Position numbers and translations under genes: made by a program. A stretch of DNA of 11,147 bases from an uncultured Clostridia bacterium (GTDB lineage Bacteria > Bacillota > Clostridia > Oscillospirales > Oscillospiraceae), in assembly GCA_937893605.1 (NCBI GenBank), contig CALBGG010000152.1:1-11147 (forward strand), read 5' to 3'. Below the pieces are notes generated by a model that saw nothing but the letters and a program-made list of their open reading frames with translations, was not told the DNA's origin and did no database searches. Positions within the stretch are counted from its first letter, which is position 1. Each line of letters starts with the position of its first letter. Shown here in pieces: positions 1 to 7,593 of the stretch.

Positions 1-1896
1 AACACTCTTATAGACACTCTCCAGCGCACGAACAATACGCTCAATTACTCGATCTATCTCATCGGCAACGAGAGAGTGAACATTTCCAAGCAGATCGTAT
101 ATATTGAGGATACCAAGAAGGATCTTGCGCTTATAAATGAAGAAGTAAACAATATGCTCCTTGAGCTGCAGGACTCCGTCAACGAGGCCATTTATAAGCT
201 CGACAGGCTCTATAACGGCGGGACTACCGATGCCGAGGCAGCTAAAACGGCGCTGGCAGAGCTCGAAAAGCAGTACAAGGAGCTTATAGACTACCTAACC
301 CACTCGGGTCTTACCAATACCGAAGTCGAGGATGCGCTTACTGCGCTCAACAAGCTGACCGATAAGATCACGCAGCTTCGCGAGAAACTCGGCCTCAACG
401 GCGGTCAGGTGGACGCTCAGCAGACGCGCGTTCTCGCCGCGCACAACAAGGCCGCTATTGAAGCTGTAAAAACTGATTACGAATCCGTGGCCGTTCCCGT
501 GGTATACAAGGCCGTCACCGGCTATGATTACGAGGATCTGAACAACGCATCGCAGACACAGCAGTCGATGGAATCGCTCGTCGGCTTTATGAAGGACGAT
601 ACCGACGACCGAATAGACAGCATCCGGTCCAATCTCTCAAAGGCTCAGAGCACCTCCGACCCCGAGGTCCGTAAGGAAGCTCTTCAGGCCGCGCAGAGTG
701 ACACTAAGGTCGTTTCGCAGGAGATCAGCGCGCTCGGCGCGACGGCGGAGGCTGTCGGCACCGCAAGCGGGAGCGACACCTCCGGTGTCTCCGACTCCAT
801 AGACAGCGCCGAGAGTAATACCAAGAGCGCACAGGATATTCTTGATGATATACTAAGCGGCAATCGCGATATTGACCTTATACGTGATCTGCAGCTTGTC
901 AGCGACATGCTCGGCACCGCAAGAGAGACTCTCACAGAGACGGTTTATCCCATGCTCGACACGATGCTCAACAACCTTCAGGACAGTCTCGGCGAGGTAT
1001 CCGCCCTGCTGCTTGATCTCAACGGCATACTCGGCAAGACGACGCCCATCGTAAAAGAGCTCGGCAACACCTTCGGAGCCGTCAACAATGCCCTTATCCA
1101 GGTCAAGGATCTGCTCACCTCCTACAGCGGCAGGATCGACGACTTTATCGAAATGCTTGACGGAAATCCCGAAAACGGCACGCTGCAGAATGTTTTCGAT
1201 TTCTTAAACGTTGACCCCGAAAGCATCGGCTCGTTCCTGGCGAGCCCCGTATCAATAGTCTCCAAGTCGGTATACCCTGTCGAGTCCTACGGCGCTGCAA
1301 TGACGCCGTTCTACACCATGCTTGCCATTTGGGTCGGCTGCGTTATACTCAACGCGATACTCAAATGCGACGCACCCATCCCCGTGCCCGAAGCGACGGA
1401 AAAACAGCGCTTCTTCGGCAGATACCTTCTGTTTTTCGTTCTCAGTCAGGTGCAGGCGCTTGTCATTATGCTCGGCAATCTGCTTATACTCGGAGTTGAC
1501 TGCGTGCATCCCGGTCTGCTTTTGCTGTCGGGCTTTGTCACCTCGATGGCCTGCTCGATGCTGGCGTACGCCTTCGCCGTCGCCTTTGGCAACATCGGCA
1601 GAGCGCTTATCGTCGTCATACTTATTATTCAGATCGCCGGTTCCGGCGGCTCTTACCCCATTGAACTGCTGCCGGACTTCTTCCGTCAGGTCTATCTGTT
1701 CTTCCCCTTCCCCTACGCGATAAACGCCATGCGCGAGGCTATTGCGGGACTGTATCAGAATCAGTACCTGATATATCTGCTGCAGCTTATGCTGTTCTTT
1801 GTCGTCGGTCTGCTTATAGGTATATTCGCAAGGCGTTCGCTCGGCGGCATCAACAGGTATATGAACGAGCAGCTTGATAAGACAGAAATGATGTAA
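1..1896 (+). CDS. YhgE/Pip-family membrane protein, 5' end missing
   Basis: The reading frame is open from base 1, so the gene begins before the window; the GTG at 76 is an internal codon, not a credible start. 631 residues are visible. About the first 430 are hydrophilic and rich in Leu-heptad, Ser, Asp and Asn stretches, suggesting a long extracytoplasmic coiled-coil stalk. From about visible residue 434 come five to six hydrophobic segments, beginning with MTPFYTMLAIWVG and including the loop GSGGSYPIELLP and then PFPYAINAMREAIAGLY. The same landmarks recur in the second large gene downstream (GMAPFYTVLAIW, GSGGTYPIEMLP, PFKYSMNAMRETIAGSY), which marks both as YhgE/Pip C-terminal (ABC-2 permease-like) modules. 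Family members include the lactococcal phage infection protein and the type VII secretion protein EsaA; the biochemical role of most members is unknown. The N-terminal helix and conserved N-domain should lie upstream of the window. A gene for a small membrane protein follows after 20 bp. Confidence 0.9.
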   Translation, partial: NTLIDTLQRTNNTLNYSIYLIGNERVNISKQIVYIEDTKKDLALINEEVNNMLLELQDSVNEAIYKLDRLYNGGTTDAEAAKTALAELEKQYKELIDYLTHSGLTNTEVEDALTALNKLTDKITQLREKLGLNGGQVDAQQTRVLAAHNKAAIEAVKTDYESVAVPVVYKAVTGYDYEDLNNASQTQQSMESLVGFMKDDTDDRIDSIRSNLSKAQSTSDPEVRKEALQAAQSDTKVVSQEISALGATAEAVGTASGSDTSGVSDSIDSAESNTKSAQDILDDILSGNRDIDLIRDLQLVSDMLGTARETLTETVYPMLDTMLNNLQDSLGEVSALLLDLNGILGKTTPIVKELGNTFGAVNNALIQVKDLLTSYSGRIDDFIEMLDGNPENGTLQNVFDFLNVDPESIGSFLASPVSIVSKSVYPVESYGAAMTPFYTMLAIWVGCVILNAILKCDAPIPVPEATEKQRFFGRYLLFFVLSQVQALVIMLGNLLILGVDCVHPGLLLLSGFVTSMACSMLAYAFAVAFGNIGRALIVVILIIQIAGSGGSYPIELLPDFFRQVYLFFPFPYAINAMREAIAGLYQNQYLIYLLQLMLFFVVGLLIGIFARRSLGGINRYMNEQLDKTEMM

Positions 1897-1916
1897 AAAT
1901 TACGGGAGCAATCATT

Positions 1917-2357
1917 ATGGATACTCAGTATGAAAAAAAGTATAGGCACCTGATGGAATGTCTCAGACAGATGCACGAGCACAACGTCAGGCGCACGAGA
2001 ATAGCTCTGCGAAGTCTGCTGATAGTGCCGACCATCTTCCTCGTGATGCTGTTTTTCACCAACAGCTCGAAAACGATATTCCTCGTTTTGTGGATAGTCT
2101 CGATGTTTATTATCGCCGCAGTGCTCATCGTCATAGAGTATCAGGATTACACGCTCCGAAAAATGATAACAACAGTTGAAACAGACGGTGAAGACGAGCC
2201 GCCCTCGATAGCGGAAAACGCCGAGAGCTCTGCCGACAAGCGTGCCGAGGCAATACGCGAATCCATCCGCAGCCGTGCGCCGGAAAACGATGATATCAAA
2301 GCCGAGGGCTTTAAGTACGATAACTACGCGGAATCCCCCTCCGGCAAAGACGAATAA
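1917..2357 (+). CDS. Small two-helix membrane protein with acidic tail, unknown function
   Basis: A 146-residue protein that I do not recognise as a named family. Residues 1-30 are basic and polar. Two hydrophobic segments follow, roughly 32-48 (SLLIVPTIFLVMLFF) and 53-73 (TIFLVLWIVSMFIIAAVLIV), joined by a short polar turn, which predicts a helical hairpin with both ends on the same side. The remaining 70 residues are hydrophilic and acidic, probably cytoplasmic and disordered. The start ATG has a modest purine-rich site (GGGAG at 1904-1908). It lies 20 bp after the first YhgE/Pip gene and 17 bp before the second, all on one strand, so cotranscription is likely and a role as an accessory subunit or regulator of the two large proteins is a reasonable inference. 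There is no catalytic motif. Codon use resembles the neighbours, supporting a real gene. Confidence 0.8.
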   Translation: MDTQYEKKYRHLMECLRQMHEHNVRRTRIALRSLLIVPTIFLVMLFFTNSSKTIFLVLWIVSMFIIAAVLIVIEYQDYTLRKMITTVETDGEDEPPSIAENAESSADKRAEAIRESIRSRAPENDDIKAEGFKYDNYAESPSGKDE

Positions 2358-2374
2358 ACAACACTCTACGAAAG

Positions 2375-4414
2375 ATGAGCAATGCGATGAACAAACTAAA
2401 AGATAAAACTTCAAATGTTCGAGCCGTCATCCGTTCGGACATAAAGCGTCTGAGCAAGAGCGTTGTTGCGATCGTCTGCGTCTTCGGCCTGGCTCTGATA
2501 CCATGTTTGTACGCATGGTTCAACATTATATCCAACTGGGATCCATACACCCCGGACTCTACGAAGAACCTCACCATCGCCGTTGCGAGTGAGGATGAGG
2601 GCACGACATTCATGGGACTTGATCTCAATATCGGCAACATCATTATCGAAAAGCTCAAAAGCAACGACCAGATCGACTGGCAGTTCGTTGACTCCGATCA
2701 GGCTGTTCAGGACGGTTTATACAGCGGCGACTACTACGCCGGTCTCGTTATCCCGGCAGACTTCAGCTCGGCAATGCTCGGCTTTACCGACGGCGAGTTC
2801 GAAACGCCCGAGATAATCTACTATGATAACCAGAAGATGAACGCGGTCGCATCCCGTGTTACCGACCGTGCTCAGAGCATCGTAAAGAACGAGGTAAACA
2901 GCATATTCCTCGCCTCTATCGTCGACGAGCTTTCAAACTTCACCTCTCTGTTCTCCGGTATGGGCGGCGACGCCACCCTGTCGCTGGACAGCCTTGACGA
3001 GCAGCTCGAGAATATAAAGACCGACCTGCGCACTTATGTCTCCATAATGGAGTCAATGTCATCGGTCACTCAGTCTGCGCTGAACGTCACTACCATGACC
3101 AGCAATCTGCTGCCGGACGTTGTAAATATGCTCAACAACAGCCGCAAGAGCATCTCCAACATGCAGGATCGCCTCGCGACCAGCAAGGAGGACGTCATCT
3201 ATTCCGCCGACGCGATAAGAAACAGCTCCGAGCAGCTGCGCAACACAATGGAGCGCCTTGACGAGGCGACCGGAGGCGACCCTGCCGGCGCCGCAAGCTC
3301 TGTTATCGACTGGGACGCTCTGTACGGCGAGGGCGGCATAACGGACTATGAGGGCGAGATCCTCGACGATCTGTACTATGACGTCAACAAGCAGCTTCAC
3401 GAAAGCGTTATCCGCTTCGACGATATCCTCCAGCAGACGAACATCGACAGCAACCTCATAAACTCCATGACGACGCTGCAAAACTCGCTGGATAATCTCG
3501 ACTCGCTCATTGCGCAGATCCAGGGCGACGTGGACAGCCAGGCGCTCACGCTTCAGCAGTTTACCTCCGCGCTCAGCTCCTGCACGCAGAGCATAAACAG
3601 CACGCGCGAGGTCATGAACACGATGCTTGAGCTTGTTACGAACGTGCAGTCGAACGTAAACGAGCTTCGCTCGTCCGAGAGCGTCTCCAACATCCTCGAC
3701 CTGATGCAGAACGACGTTGCCGGCCTCGTCGACTACCTCTCCTCCCCCGCGAACCTCGAAGTCGTCCGCGTTTACGCCCTTGACCACTTCGGTTCGGGCA
3801 TGGCTCCGTTCTACACCGTGCTGGCCATCTGGGCAAGCGCCCTGCTGAGCGTCAGTCTCATGCACCCGCATATCAAAAACCGCAGCGAGTTCCCCACACT
3901 GAGCGTAACGGAGTCTTACTTCGGCCGTTACTTCATATTCTTTGCCATAGGCCAGCTCACAGCGCTCATGACTGTGCTGGGAAACCTCTACTACATAGGC
4001 ATACAGTGCTATAACCCATTCCTGTTCTGGCTCGCGGCGGCACTTTCAAGCCTTGTAGCAACGCTTGTAAACTACAGCTTCGTGTTCGCACTCGGCAGCA
4101 CGGGCGAGGCGCTTTCGATCATTGTGCTGGTTTTGCAGGTCGCAGGCTCGGGCGGCACATATCCCATCGAGATGCTGCCGAAGATCTTCCAGGTGCTCTA
4201 CGGCGTGATGCCGTTCAAATATTCAATGAACGCTATGCGCGAGACCATCGCCGGCAGCTACAACGGCACTTACTTCAAGTGCATTCTCGTTCTGCTGCTG
4301 ATGGCCGCCATCGCCGTCCCGCTCGGAATATTCCTGCACATCGTGTGCAAGCCCTATCTTAAACGCTCGAACGAGAGCAAGGCAAAAACCGCCGGTCTCA
4401 TGCACGGCGGCTGA
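2375..4414 (+). CDS. YhgE/Pip-family membrane protein (complete)
   Basis: A 679-residue integral membrane protein. One N-terminal transmembrane segment lies at about residues 29-48 and is followed by LYAWFNIISNWDPY and LTIAVASEDEG, the typical start of the YhgE/Pip N-terminal domain. A globular region extends to about residue 195. A long heptad-rich stalk spans about 205-465. Five or six transmembrane helices occupy 476-670, beginning at GMAPFYTVLAIW and containing GSGGTYPIEMLP. This layout resembles an ABC-2 permease with a very large external loop. Relatives include Lactococcus Pip, a phage adsorption factor, and EsaA of type VII secretion; no transport substrate can be read from the sequence. 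No good Shine-Dalgarno site precedes the ATG at 2375, and an in-frame ATG at 2387 is an alternative, so translation may depend on coupling to the small gene 17 bp upstream. It is a paralogue of the truncated gene at the left edge, with a different stalk. A strong hairpin terminator follows. Confidence 0.93.
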   Translation: MSNAMNKLKDKTSNVRAVIRSDIKRLSKSVVAIVCVFGLALIPCLYAWFNIISNWDPYTPDSTKNLTIAVASEDEGTTFMGLDLNIGNIIIEKLKSNDQIDWQFVDSDQAVQDGLYSGDYYAGLVIPADFSSAMLGFTDGEFETPEIIYYDNQKMNAVASRVTDRAQSIVKNEVNSIFLASIVDELSNFTSLFSGMGGDATLSLDSLDEQLENIKTDLRTYVSIMESMSSVTQSALNVTTMTSNLLPDVVNMLNNSRKSISNMQDRLATSKEDVIYSADAIRNSSEQLRNTMERLDEATGGDPAGAASSVIDWDALYGEGGITDYEGEILDDLYYDVNKQLHESVIRFDDILQQTNIDSNLINSMTTLQNSLDNLDSLIAQIQGDVDSQALTLQQFTSALSSCTQSINSTREVMNTMLELVTNVQSNVNELRSSESVSNILDLMQNDVAGLVDYLSSPANLEVVRVYALDHFGSGMAPFYTVLAIWASALLSVSLMHPHIKNRSEFPTLSVTESYFGRYFIFFAIGQLTALMTVLGNLYYIGIQCYNPFLFWLAAALSSLVATLVNYSFVFALGSTGEALSIIVLVLQVAGSGGTYPIEMLPKIFQVLYGVMPFKYSMNAMRETIAGSYNGTYFKCILVLLLMAAIAVPLGIFLHIVCKPYLKRSNESKAKTAGLMHGG

Positions 4415-4435
4415 TAAAAGATTTGATTTTGGTAT

Positions 4436-4467
4436 AAACGGCGCAGCCGAAATGGCTGCGCCGTTTT
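4436..4467. terminator. Perfect 13-bp hairpin between convergent genes
   Basis: The arms AAACGGCGCAGCC (4436-4448) and GGCTGCGCCGTTT (4454-4466) pair perfectly around the loop GAAAT. The + strand arm runs into TTTT, fitting a rho-independent terminator for the YhgE/Pip cluster. On the - strand the hairpin is followed by TTTATA, so it may also stop the phosphatase operon, whose last gene ends 18 bp away. The stem is GC-rich in its core. Confidence 0.9.
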
Positions 4468-4483
4468 AACATTACGTTCTTTT

Positions 4484-5299
4484 TCACTCAAGATACAGCT
4501 CGCGAAGGCGCGCAAGCTTTTCATCGTTAAGCGCCATCTGTCCGCGCAGAAAATTGTCCATGCCGCCGTATTTTTCGTCAATGGTATCAAGCGCAGCAGC
4601 GAGGAAATTTTCCTGAACGGTATCGAGGGTACGGATAAACTCAAGCTCGGCAGCATCGTCGGTGTATCTTTTGCAGTTGGCTATGAGCCTCTCCGTGCCC
4701 TGAGCGCAGCGCGCATTTGTTATGAGATAATCTTCAAATATCCTCTCGCGTGAAACGCCGAGCGCAGAGAGAATAAGCGCCGTCGCCGTGCCGACGCGGT
4801 CCTTGCCCATGGTGCAGTGGTACAAAAGAGCTCCCTCCTCGTGGCGAAGGAGTATATCAAAAAACTGCCTGTAGTGCCTCACCGAGTGCTCAAGCGTTAC
4901 GAGCACCGGGTACAGCGAGCGCATCTGCGCCGCGCCGTCGGGATCGCGCTCCATGAGCCGCCGCGCCATTTTTACAGTGCGCTGCGCCTCCTCGTCCTCG
5001 GTCTCGGGCTTATCTCGCGTTATTCCCTCGGCCTTATCCTCAAGCATGGGACAGATTATATACTCCACTCCATCGGGCAGGCGGTCAGGCTTCTGCAGGC
5101 GCTCGGCAGTTGTTCTGAAGTCAACTACCGTGCGCAGTCCGGCATTTTTGAGGTAGCTTATATCATTATCGTCAAGGCGCGAGAGCATGCCGCTTCGGAT
5201 AAGGCGGCCGTGCCTGAGCACTCTGCCTTCTTTCGTCTCGATACCGCCCAGGTCGCGCGCGTTCGGAGCTCCGCCGAGTATTATTTCGGGTGCATACAT
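4484..5299 (-). CDS. Tyrosine-phosphatase-like protein (HCxxGKDRxG)
   Basis: A 271-residue cytoplasmic enzyme of the tyrosine/serine phosphatase family that includes Mycobacterium PtpB and Listeria LipA. The signature HCTMGKDRVG (161-170) contains the C-X5-R phosphate-binding loop, with nucleophile Cys162 and Arg168; the Lys and Asp inside the loop are characteristic of this subfamily, some members of which act on phosphoinositides. The N-terminal NARDLGG (13-19) and VVDFRTTAER (58-67) are further family hallmarks. There is no signal peptide, so secretion is not indicated. I chose the ATG at 5299 because a GGAGG lies 7 nt before it; the GTG at 5302 would add one residue but leaves only 4 nt. 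The start overlaps the stop of the upstream tatD-like gene (TGATG), implying translational coupling. The substrate is unknown. Confidence 0.92.
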   Translation of the reverse strand: MYAPEIILGGAPNARDLGGIETKEGRVLRHGRLIRSGMLSRLDDNDISYLKNAGLRTVVDFRTTAERLQKPDRLPDGVEYIICPMLEDKAEGITRDKPETEDEEAQRTVKMARRLMERDPDGAAQMRSLYPVLVTLEHSVRHYRQFFDILLRHEEGALLYHCTMGKDRVGTATALILSALGVSRERIFEDYLITNARCAQGTERLIANCKRYTDDAAELEFIRTLDTVQENFLAAALDTIDEKYGGMDNFLRGQMALNDEKLARLRELYLE

Positions 5300-6066
5300 C
5301 ACATGACCTCCATCGCGTAAAGTTTCTTGCCGTTTTCAAACGTTACTCGCTCTATTTCCTCCGGGCTCACGCCCTTGACCTCGGCGATCTTTTCGATCAC
5401 ATATTTGAGGTTTGATGAGTCGTTGCGCTTTCCCCTGTTCGGAACGGGCGTAAGATATGGGCTGTCGGTCTCGATGACCATGCGGTCGAGCGGGCATATT
5501 TCCAGCACCTCTATGGACTTTCGCGCGTTTTTATAGGTTATGGGGCCGTCAAAGCCGAGGTACCAGCCGCGCTTTAACAACTCGGCGGCCATTTCCGCGC
5601 TGCCGGAATAGCAGTGGAACACGCCTCGCAGCTCGGGATAACTGCACACGATATCGAAGCAGTCGCCGTGCGCCTCGCGGTCATGGACGATTACGGGCTT
5701 ATCGAGCTTCAGCGCAAGCTCTATCTGACGGATAAACAGGGCCTTCTGCTCGTCCCTATGCTCTGCGTCCCAATAGTAGTCAAGCCCTATCTCGCCGACG
5801 GCGACGCATTTGGGGTGCTCTGCAAGCTTTATTAGCTCCGCAAAGCTCTCCTCGGTGAGCTTATCTATATCCTCCGGGTGCCAGCCGACGGCGGCATAGA
5901 CAAAATCGTATTTCTCAGCGAGCGCTATCGCGTCGCGTGAGCTGAGAAGATCGCAGCCGGGGTCGACTATGAGCCCGACATTTTTTTTGGGCATGGATGC
6001 AAGTATCTCAAAGCGGTCGGCGTTGAACGCGCCGCTGTCGTAATGCGCATGTGTGTCAAATATCAT
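5299..6066 (-). CDS. TatD-family metal-dependent hydrolase (putative DNase)
   Basis: A 255-residue TIM-barrel amidohydrolase-superfamily protein, the usual length for TatD. The metal-binding residues are all present: His6 and His8 in DTHAH, Glu92 in GEIGLDYY, His128 in VHDREAH, His151 in FHCYSG and Asp201 in ETDSPYL. RNDSSN at about 214-219 replaces the more usual RNEP-N stretch. Family members characterised in other organisms act as 3'-5' exonucleases or deoxyribonucleases in DNA repair, but the physiological substrate here is not proven. There is no signal peptide, so it should be cytoplasmic. GGAGG lies 7 nt before the ATG. It is the first gene of a two-gene operon with the phosphatase and is driven by one half of the mirror-image divergent promoter region upstream. 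Confidence 0.95.
   Translation of the reverse strand: MIFDTHAHYDSGAFNADRFEILASMPKKNVGLIVDPGCDLLSSRDAIALAEKYDFVYAAVGWHPEDIDKLTEESFAELIKLAEHPKCVAVGEIGLDYYWDAEHRDEQKALFIRQIELALKLDKPVIVHDREAHGDCFDIVCSYPELRGVFHCYSGSAEMAAELLKRGWYLGFDGPITYKNARKSIEVLEICPLDRMVIETDSPYLTPVPNRGKRNDSSNLKYVIEKIAEVKGVSPEEIERVTFENGKKLYAMEVM
5307..5311 (-). promoter_or_regulatory. Ribosome-binding site inside the tatD 3' end
   Basis: GGAGG on the - strand lies within the last codons of the tatD-like gene, 7 nt before the ATG at 5299 and 4 nt before the in-frame GTG at 5302. The spacing decides for the ATG as the phosphatase start and shows that ribosomes finishing TatD are positioned to re-initiate. Confidence 0.7.
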
Positions 6067-6089
6067 TGCAGTACCTCCGTGATATTATG

Positions 6090-6119
6090 ATTATATCATC
6101 ACTTGCCATGGCGGCGCAA
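6090..6119 (-). promoter_or_regulatory. Promoter of the tatD operon (extended -10)
   Basis: On the - strand, TGATATAAT (6098-6090) is an extended -10 with a consensus TATAAT. Eighteen bases upstream is TTGCGC (6119-6114), a weak -35. Transcription would start near 6083, giving a leader of about 17 nt that holds the GGAGG at 6078-6074. It mirrors the promoter on the opposite strand. Confidence 0.7.
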
Positions 6120-6132
6120 GCGGTGATATAAT
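6103..6132 (+). promoter_or_regulatory. Promoter of the DUF364 gene (extended -10)
   Basis: TTGCCA (6103-6108, five of six -35 consensus bases), an 18-bp spacer, then TGATATAAT (6124-6132), an extended -10 with perfect TATAAT. The expected start point near 6139 coincides with the GGAGG ribosome-binding site, so the leader would be only about 12 nt long. Confidence 0.75.
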
Positions 6133-6138
6133 GCTCGC

Positions 6139-6143
6139 GGAGG
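6139..6143 (+). promoter_or_regulatory. Ribosome-binding site fixing the DUF364 start
   Basis: GGAGG lies 7 nt before the ATG at 6151 but only 1 nt before the in-frame ATG at 6145. A ribosome cannot use the latter comfortably, so 6151 is the likely start. Confidence 0.75.
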
Positions 6144-6150
6144 AATGATA

Positions 6151-6864
6151 ATGGATTATTACGATATTTTGATAGGTGGAATTTCGCACGAGCTATATGT
6201 TTCGCGTATAGTTCACGGCAAGTCGTGGATCGCGGCCGAGCTCAGCGACGGGCGATACGGCATAGCGCTGCATGACACGCTGCAAAGCCGCGAGCGCATA
6301 TTCCCCACAATAGTTGGACTGCCCGCGCATGAGGCTGCCGGCGCCGTCCGCTCATGGAACCTTGTCGAGGCGTCCGAGGGCATGGCGGTAATAAACGCAT
6401 TTTACAACACAAGCGAGCGCATGCACGAGCTCGGCGCTCAGTGCGGCTTTGATAAAAGCTGCACCCGCGGTATGGTCACAGAGGGCAAAAAAATCGCCCT
6501 TATCGGGCATCTGAGTCTTCAGCCCGGTGCGCTGGACGGTGCGAGTGAGGTTTACATAATCGAACGCAGTCCAAAGCCCGGAGACTACCCCGACTCGGCC
6601 TGCGAATACCTTCTGCCCAACTGCGATATCGTCATTATGACGGCGAGCGCCGCCATAAACAAAACTCTTCCCCGCCTGTTGGAGCTTTCAAGAAACGCGG
6701 TGACTATCATCATCGGGCCGACTACCCCAATGTGTCCCGAGCTCAAGAGGCTCGGCATATCGCGGCTTTCAGGCATGGTGGTAAAGGATAAAGACGCTTT
6801 TGAGCACTGGACACTCGAAAAGTCCGGAAACCCCTATCCCTACGGCGATGTATTCATGATTTAA
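6151..6864 (+). CDS. DUF4213/DUF364 Rossmann-like protein
   Basis: A 237-residue cytoplasmic protein. The N-terminal part (about 1-90) fits DUF4213, an enolase-N-like fold. The C-terminal part (about 105-230) fits DUF364, annotated in databases as a putative heavy-metal chelation domain. Visible family landmarks are KIALIGHLSLQPGAL (114-128), the Asp-Tyr-Pro-Asp-Ser-Ala-Cys-Glu-Tyr stretch near 145-153, CDIVIMTASAAINKTLP (158-174) and IIGPTTPMCPEL (187-198). Proteins of this type are common in anaerobes and are often linked to metal or cofactor handling, but no reaction is established, so the chelation label should be treated as tentative. Cys151, Cys158 and Cys195 could be ligands. The start is set by the GGAGG at 6139. 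It is a single-gene unit with its own promoter, divergent from tatD and ended by a perfect hairpin. Confidence 0.88.
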   Translation: MDYYDILIGGISHELYVSRIVHGKSWIAAELSDGRYGIALHDTLQSRERIFPTIVGLPAHEAAGAVRSWNLVEASEGMAVINAFYNTSERMHELGAQCGFDKSCTRGMVTEGKKIALIGHLSLQPGALDGASEVYIIERSPKPGDYPDSACEYLLPNCDIVIMTASAAINKTLPRLLELSRNAVTIIIGPTTPMCPELKRLGISRLSGMVVKDKDAFEHWTLEKSGNPYPYGDVFMI

Positions 6865-6877
6865 GTTTACATAACAA

Positions 6878-6910
6878 AACGAGAGCATTCTATTGAATGC
6901 TCTCGTTATT
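6878..6910. terminator. Perfect 13-bp hairpin, probably bidirectional
   Basis: AACGAGAGCATTC (6878-6890) pairs fully with GAATGCTCTCGTT (6895-6907) around the loop TATT. On the + strand it is followed by ATTATTCTT; on the - strand by GTTTTGTTAT. It lies 13 bp after the DUF364 gene and 12 bp from the stop of the convergent DUF2461 gene, so it probably serves both. Confidence 0.88.
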
Positions 6911-6927
6911 ATTCTTCATTATTCTTC
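6908..6927. repeat. Tandem 10-bp direct repeat
   Basis: ATTATTCTTC occurs twice in perfect head-to-tail order. On the - strand the second copy encodes the final Glu-Glu and stop of the DUF2461 gene, and the first lies in its 3' tail. It is probably a slippage duplication; it does not alter the protein end. Confidence 0.8.
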
Positions 6928-7593
6928 ATAAACTCTGTCGTCAAATGCGGCCATCAAAAACTGCCTGAACGGCTCGAATCTGCGCACTGCCGCTCCTGCA
7001 GCCCCAGCGAAGGTATCGAGATTCGTGAGATCTCGCTCCGTGAAGCTGTACTCCGTGAGCCAGAACTTGTACTTCAGCCAGTCGGCGGCCGGGTGATCGG
7101 GCTCATAGCCGCGCGGAGTGCGCTTTAGCTGCTCGCCGCAAACCATGAGGCCGTTTTCGGCACATATCGCGTCTAGCTCCTCGTAGTTATAGGAGATATG
7201 CTCGCGCAGACGGTTAAGCTGCTTTGTCTCCCACGGCCAGGCACCCGTTTCGATAATGCAGCGCTCATGGCTTATGTGCACATAGTACGACAGCGGCAGG
7301 AAGTCCTTTTTGTGCGGCGACATGTAGGCTCTGAACGCCGGGTTATAGGGCGTTTTGTTTTTGCTGTAGCGCATGTCGCGCGGTATGCGGTACATGAAGT
7401 TCTTCGGATTTTCGAAAAGGATCTGATCGCCGATCTCCGGTGCGTCCTTTGCGAGAACGAACTTCATCACGTCCAGCAGCATGAGGAAATCCTCCTGCGC
7501 CTGCTCATACTGTTTATGGTTATCGTGAAACCATGTGCGGTCGTTATTTTTGCTCAGCGCCTCGGTGTAGCCGAGCATTCTGCTAAAATCCAT
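6919..7593 (-). CDS. DUF2461 family protein
   Basis: A 224-residue soluble protein with the landmarks of DUF2461 (TIGR02453): NNDRTWFHDNHKQYE (16-30), MYRIPRDMRYSKNKTPYN (67-84), YYVHIS with a following Glu-Thr-Gly-Ala-Trp (about 103-119), and a C-terminal FRQFLMAAF. The length is normal for the family. The function is unknown; no recognisable nuclease or kinase motif is visible, although the conserved Arg-Asp-x-Arg and Lys-x-Pro-Tyr cluster suggests a binding site. The ATG overlaps the TGA of fhs by one base (TGATG) and lacks a well-spaced Shine-Dalgarno site (GGGAC and AGGA lie further upstream), so translation is probably coupled to fhs. Cotranscription with fhs is clear from the layout; a role in one-carbon metabolism is only an inference from that. 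Confidence 0.9.
   Translation of the reverse strand: MDFSRMLGYTEALSKNNDRTWFHDNHKQYEQAQEDFLMLLDVMKFVLAKDAPEIGDQILFENPKNFMYRIPRDMRYSKNKTPYNPAFRAYMSPHKKDFLPLSYYVHISHERCIIETGAWPWETKQLNRLREHISYNYEELDAICAENGLMVCGEQLKRTPRGYEPDHPAADWLKYKFWLTEYSFTERDLTNLDTFAGAAGAAVRRFEPFRQFLMAAFDDRVYEE

Noticed and set aside
1761..2414. Open frame of 217 codons on the - strand
   Set aside because: It spans the opposite strand of two genes and their spacer, and is better explained as a by-product of their codon use.
3059..3871. Open frame of 270 codons on the - strand
   Set aside because: Antisense to the stalk of the complete YhgE/Pip gene; the product is low-complexity Val/Arg/Glu shadow sequence with no recognisable domain.
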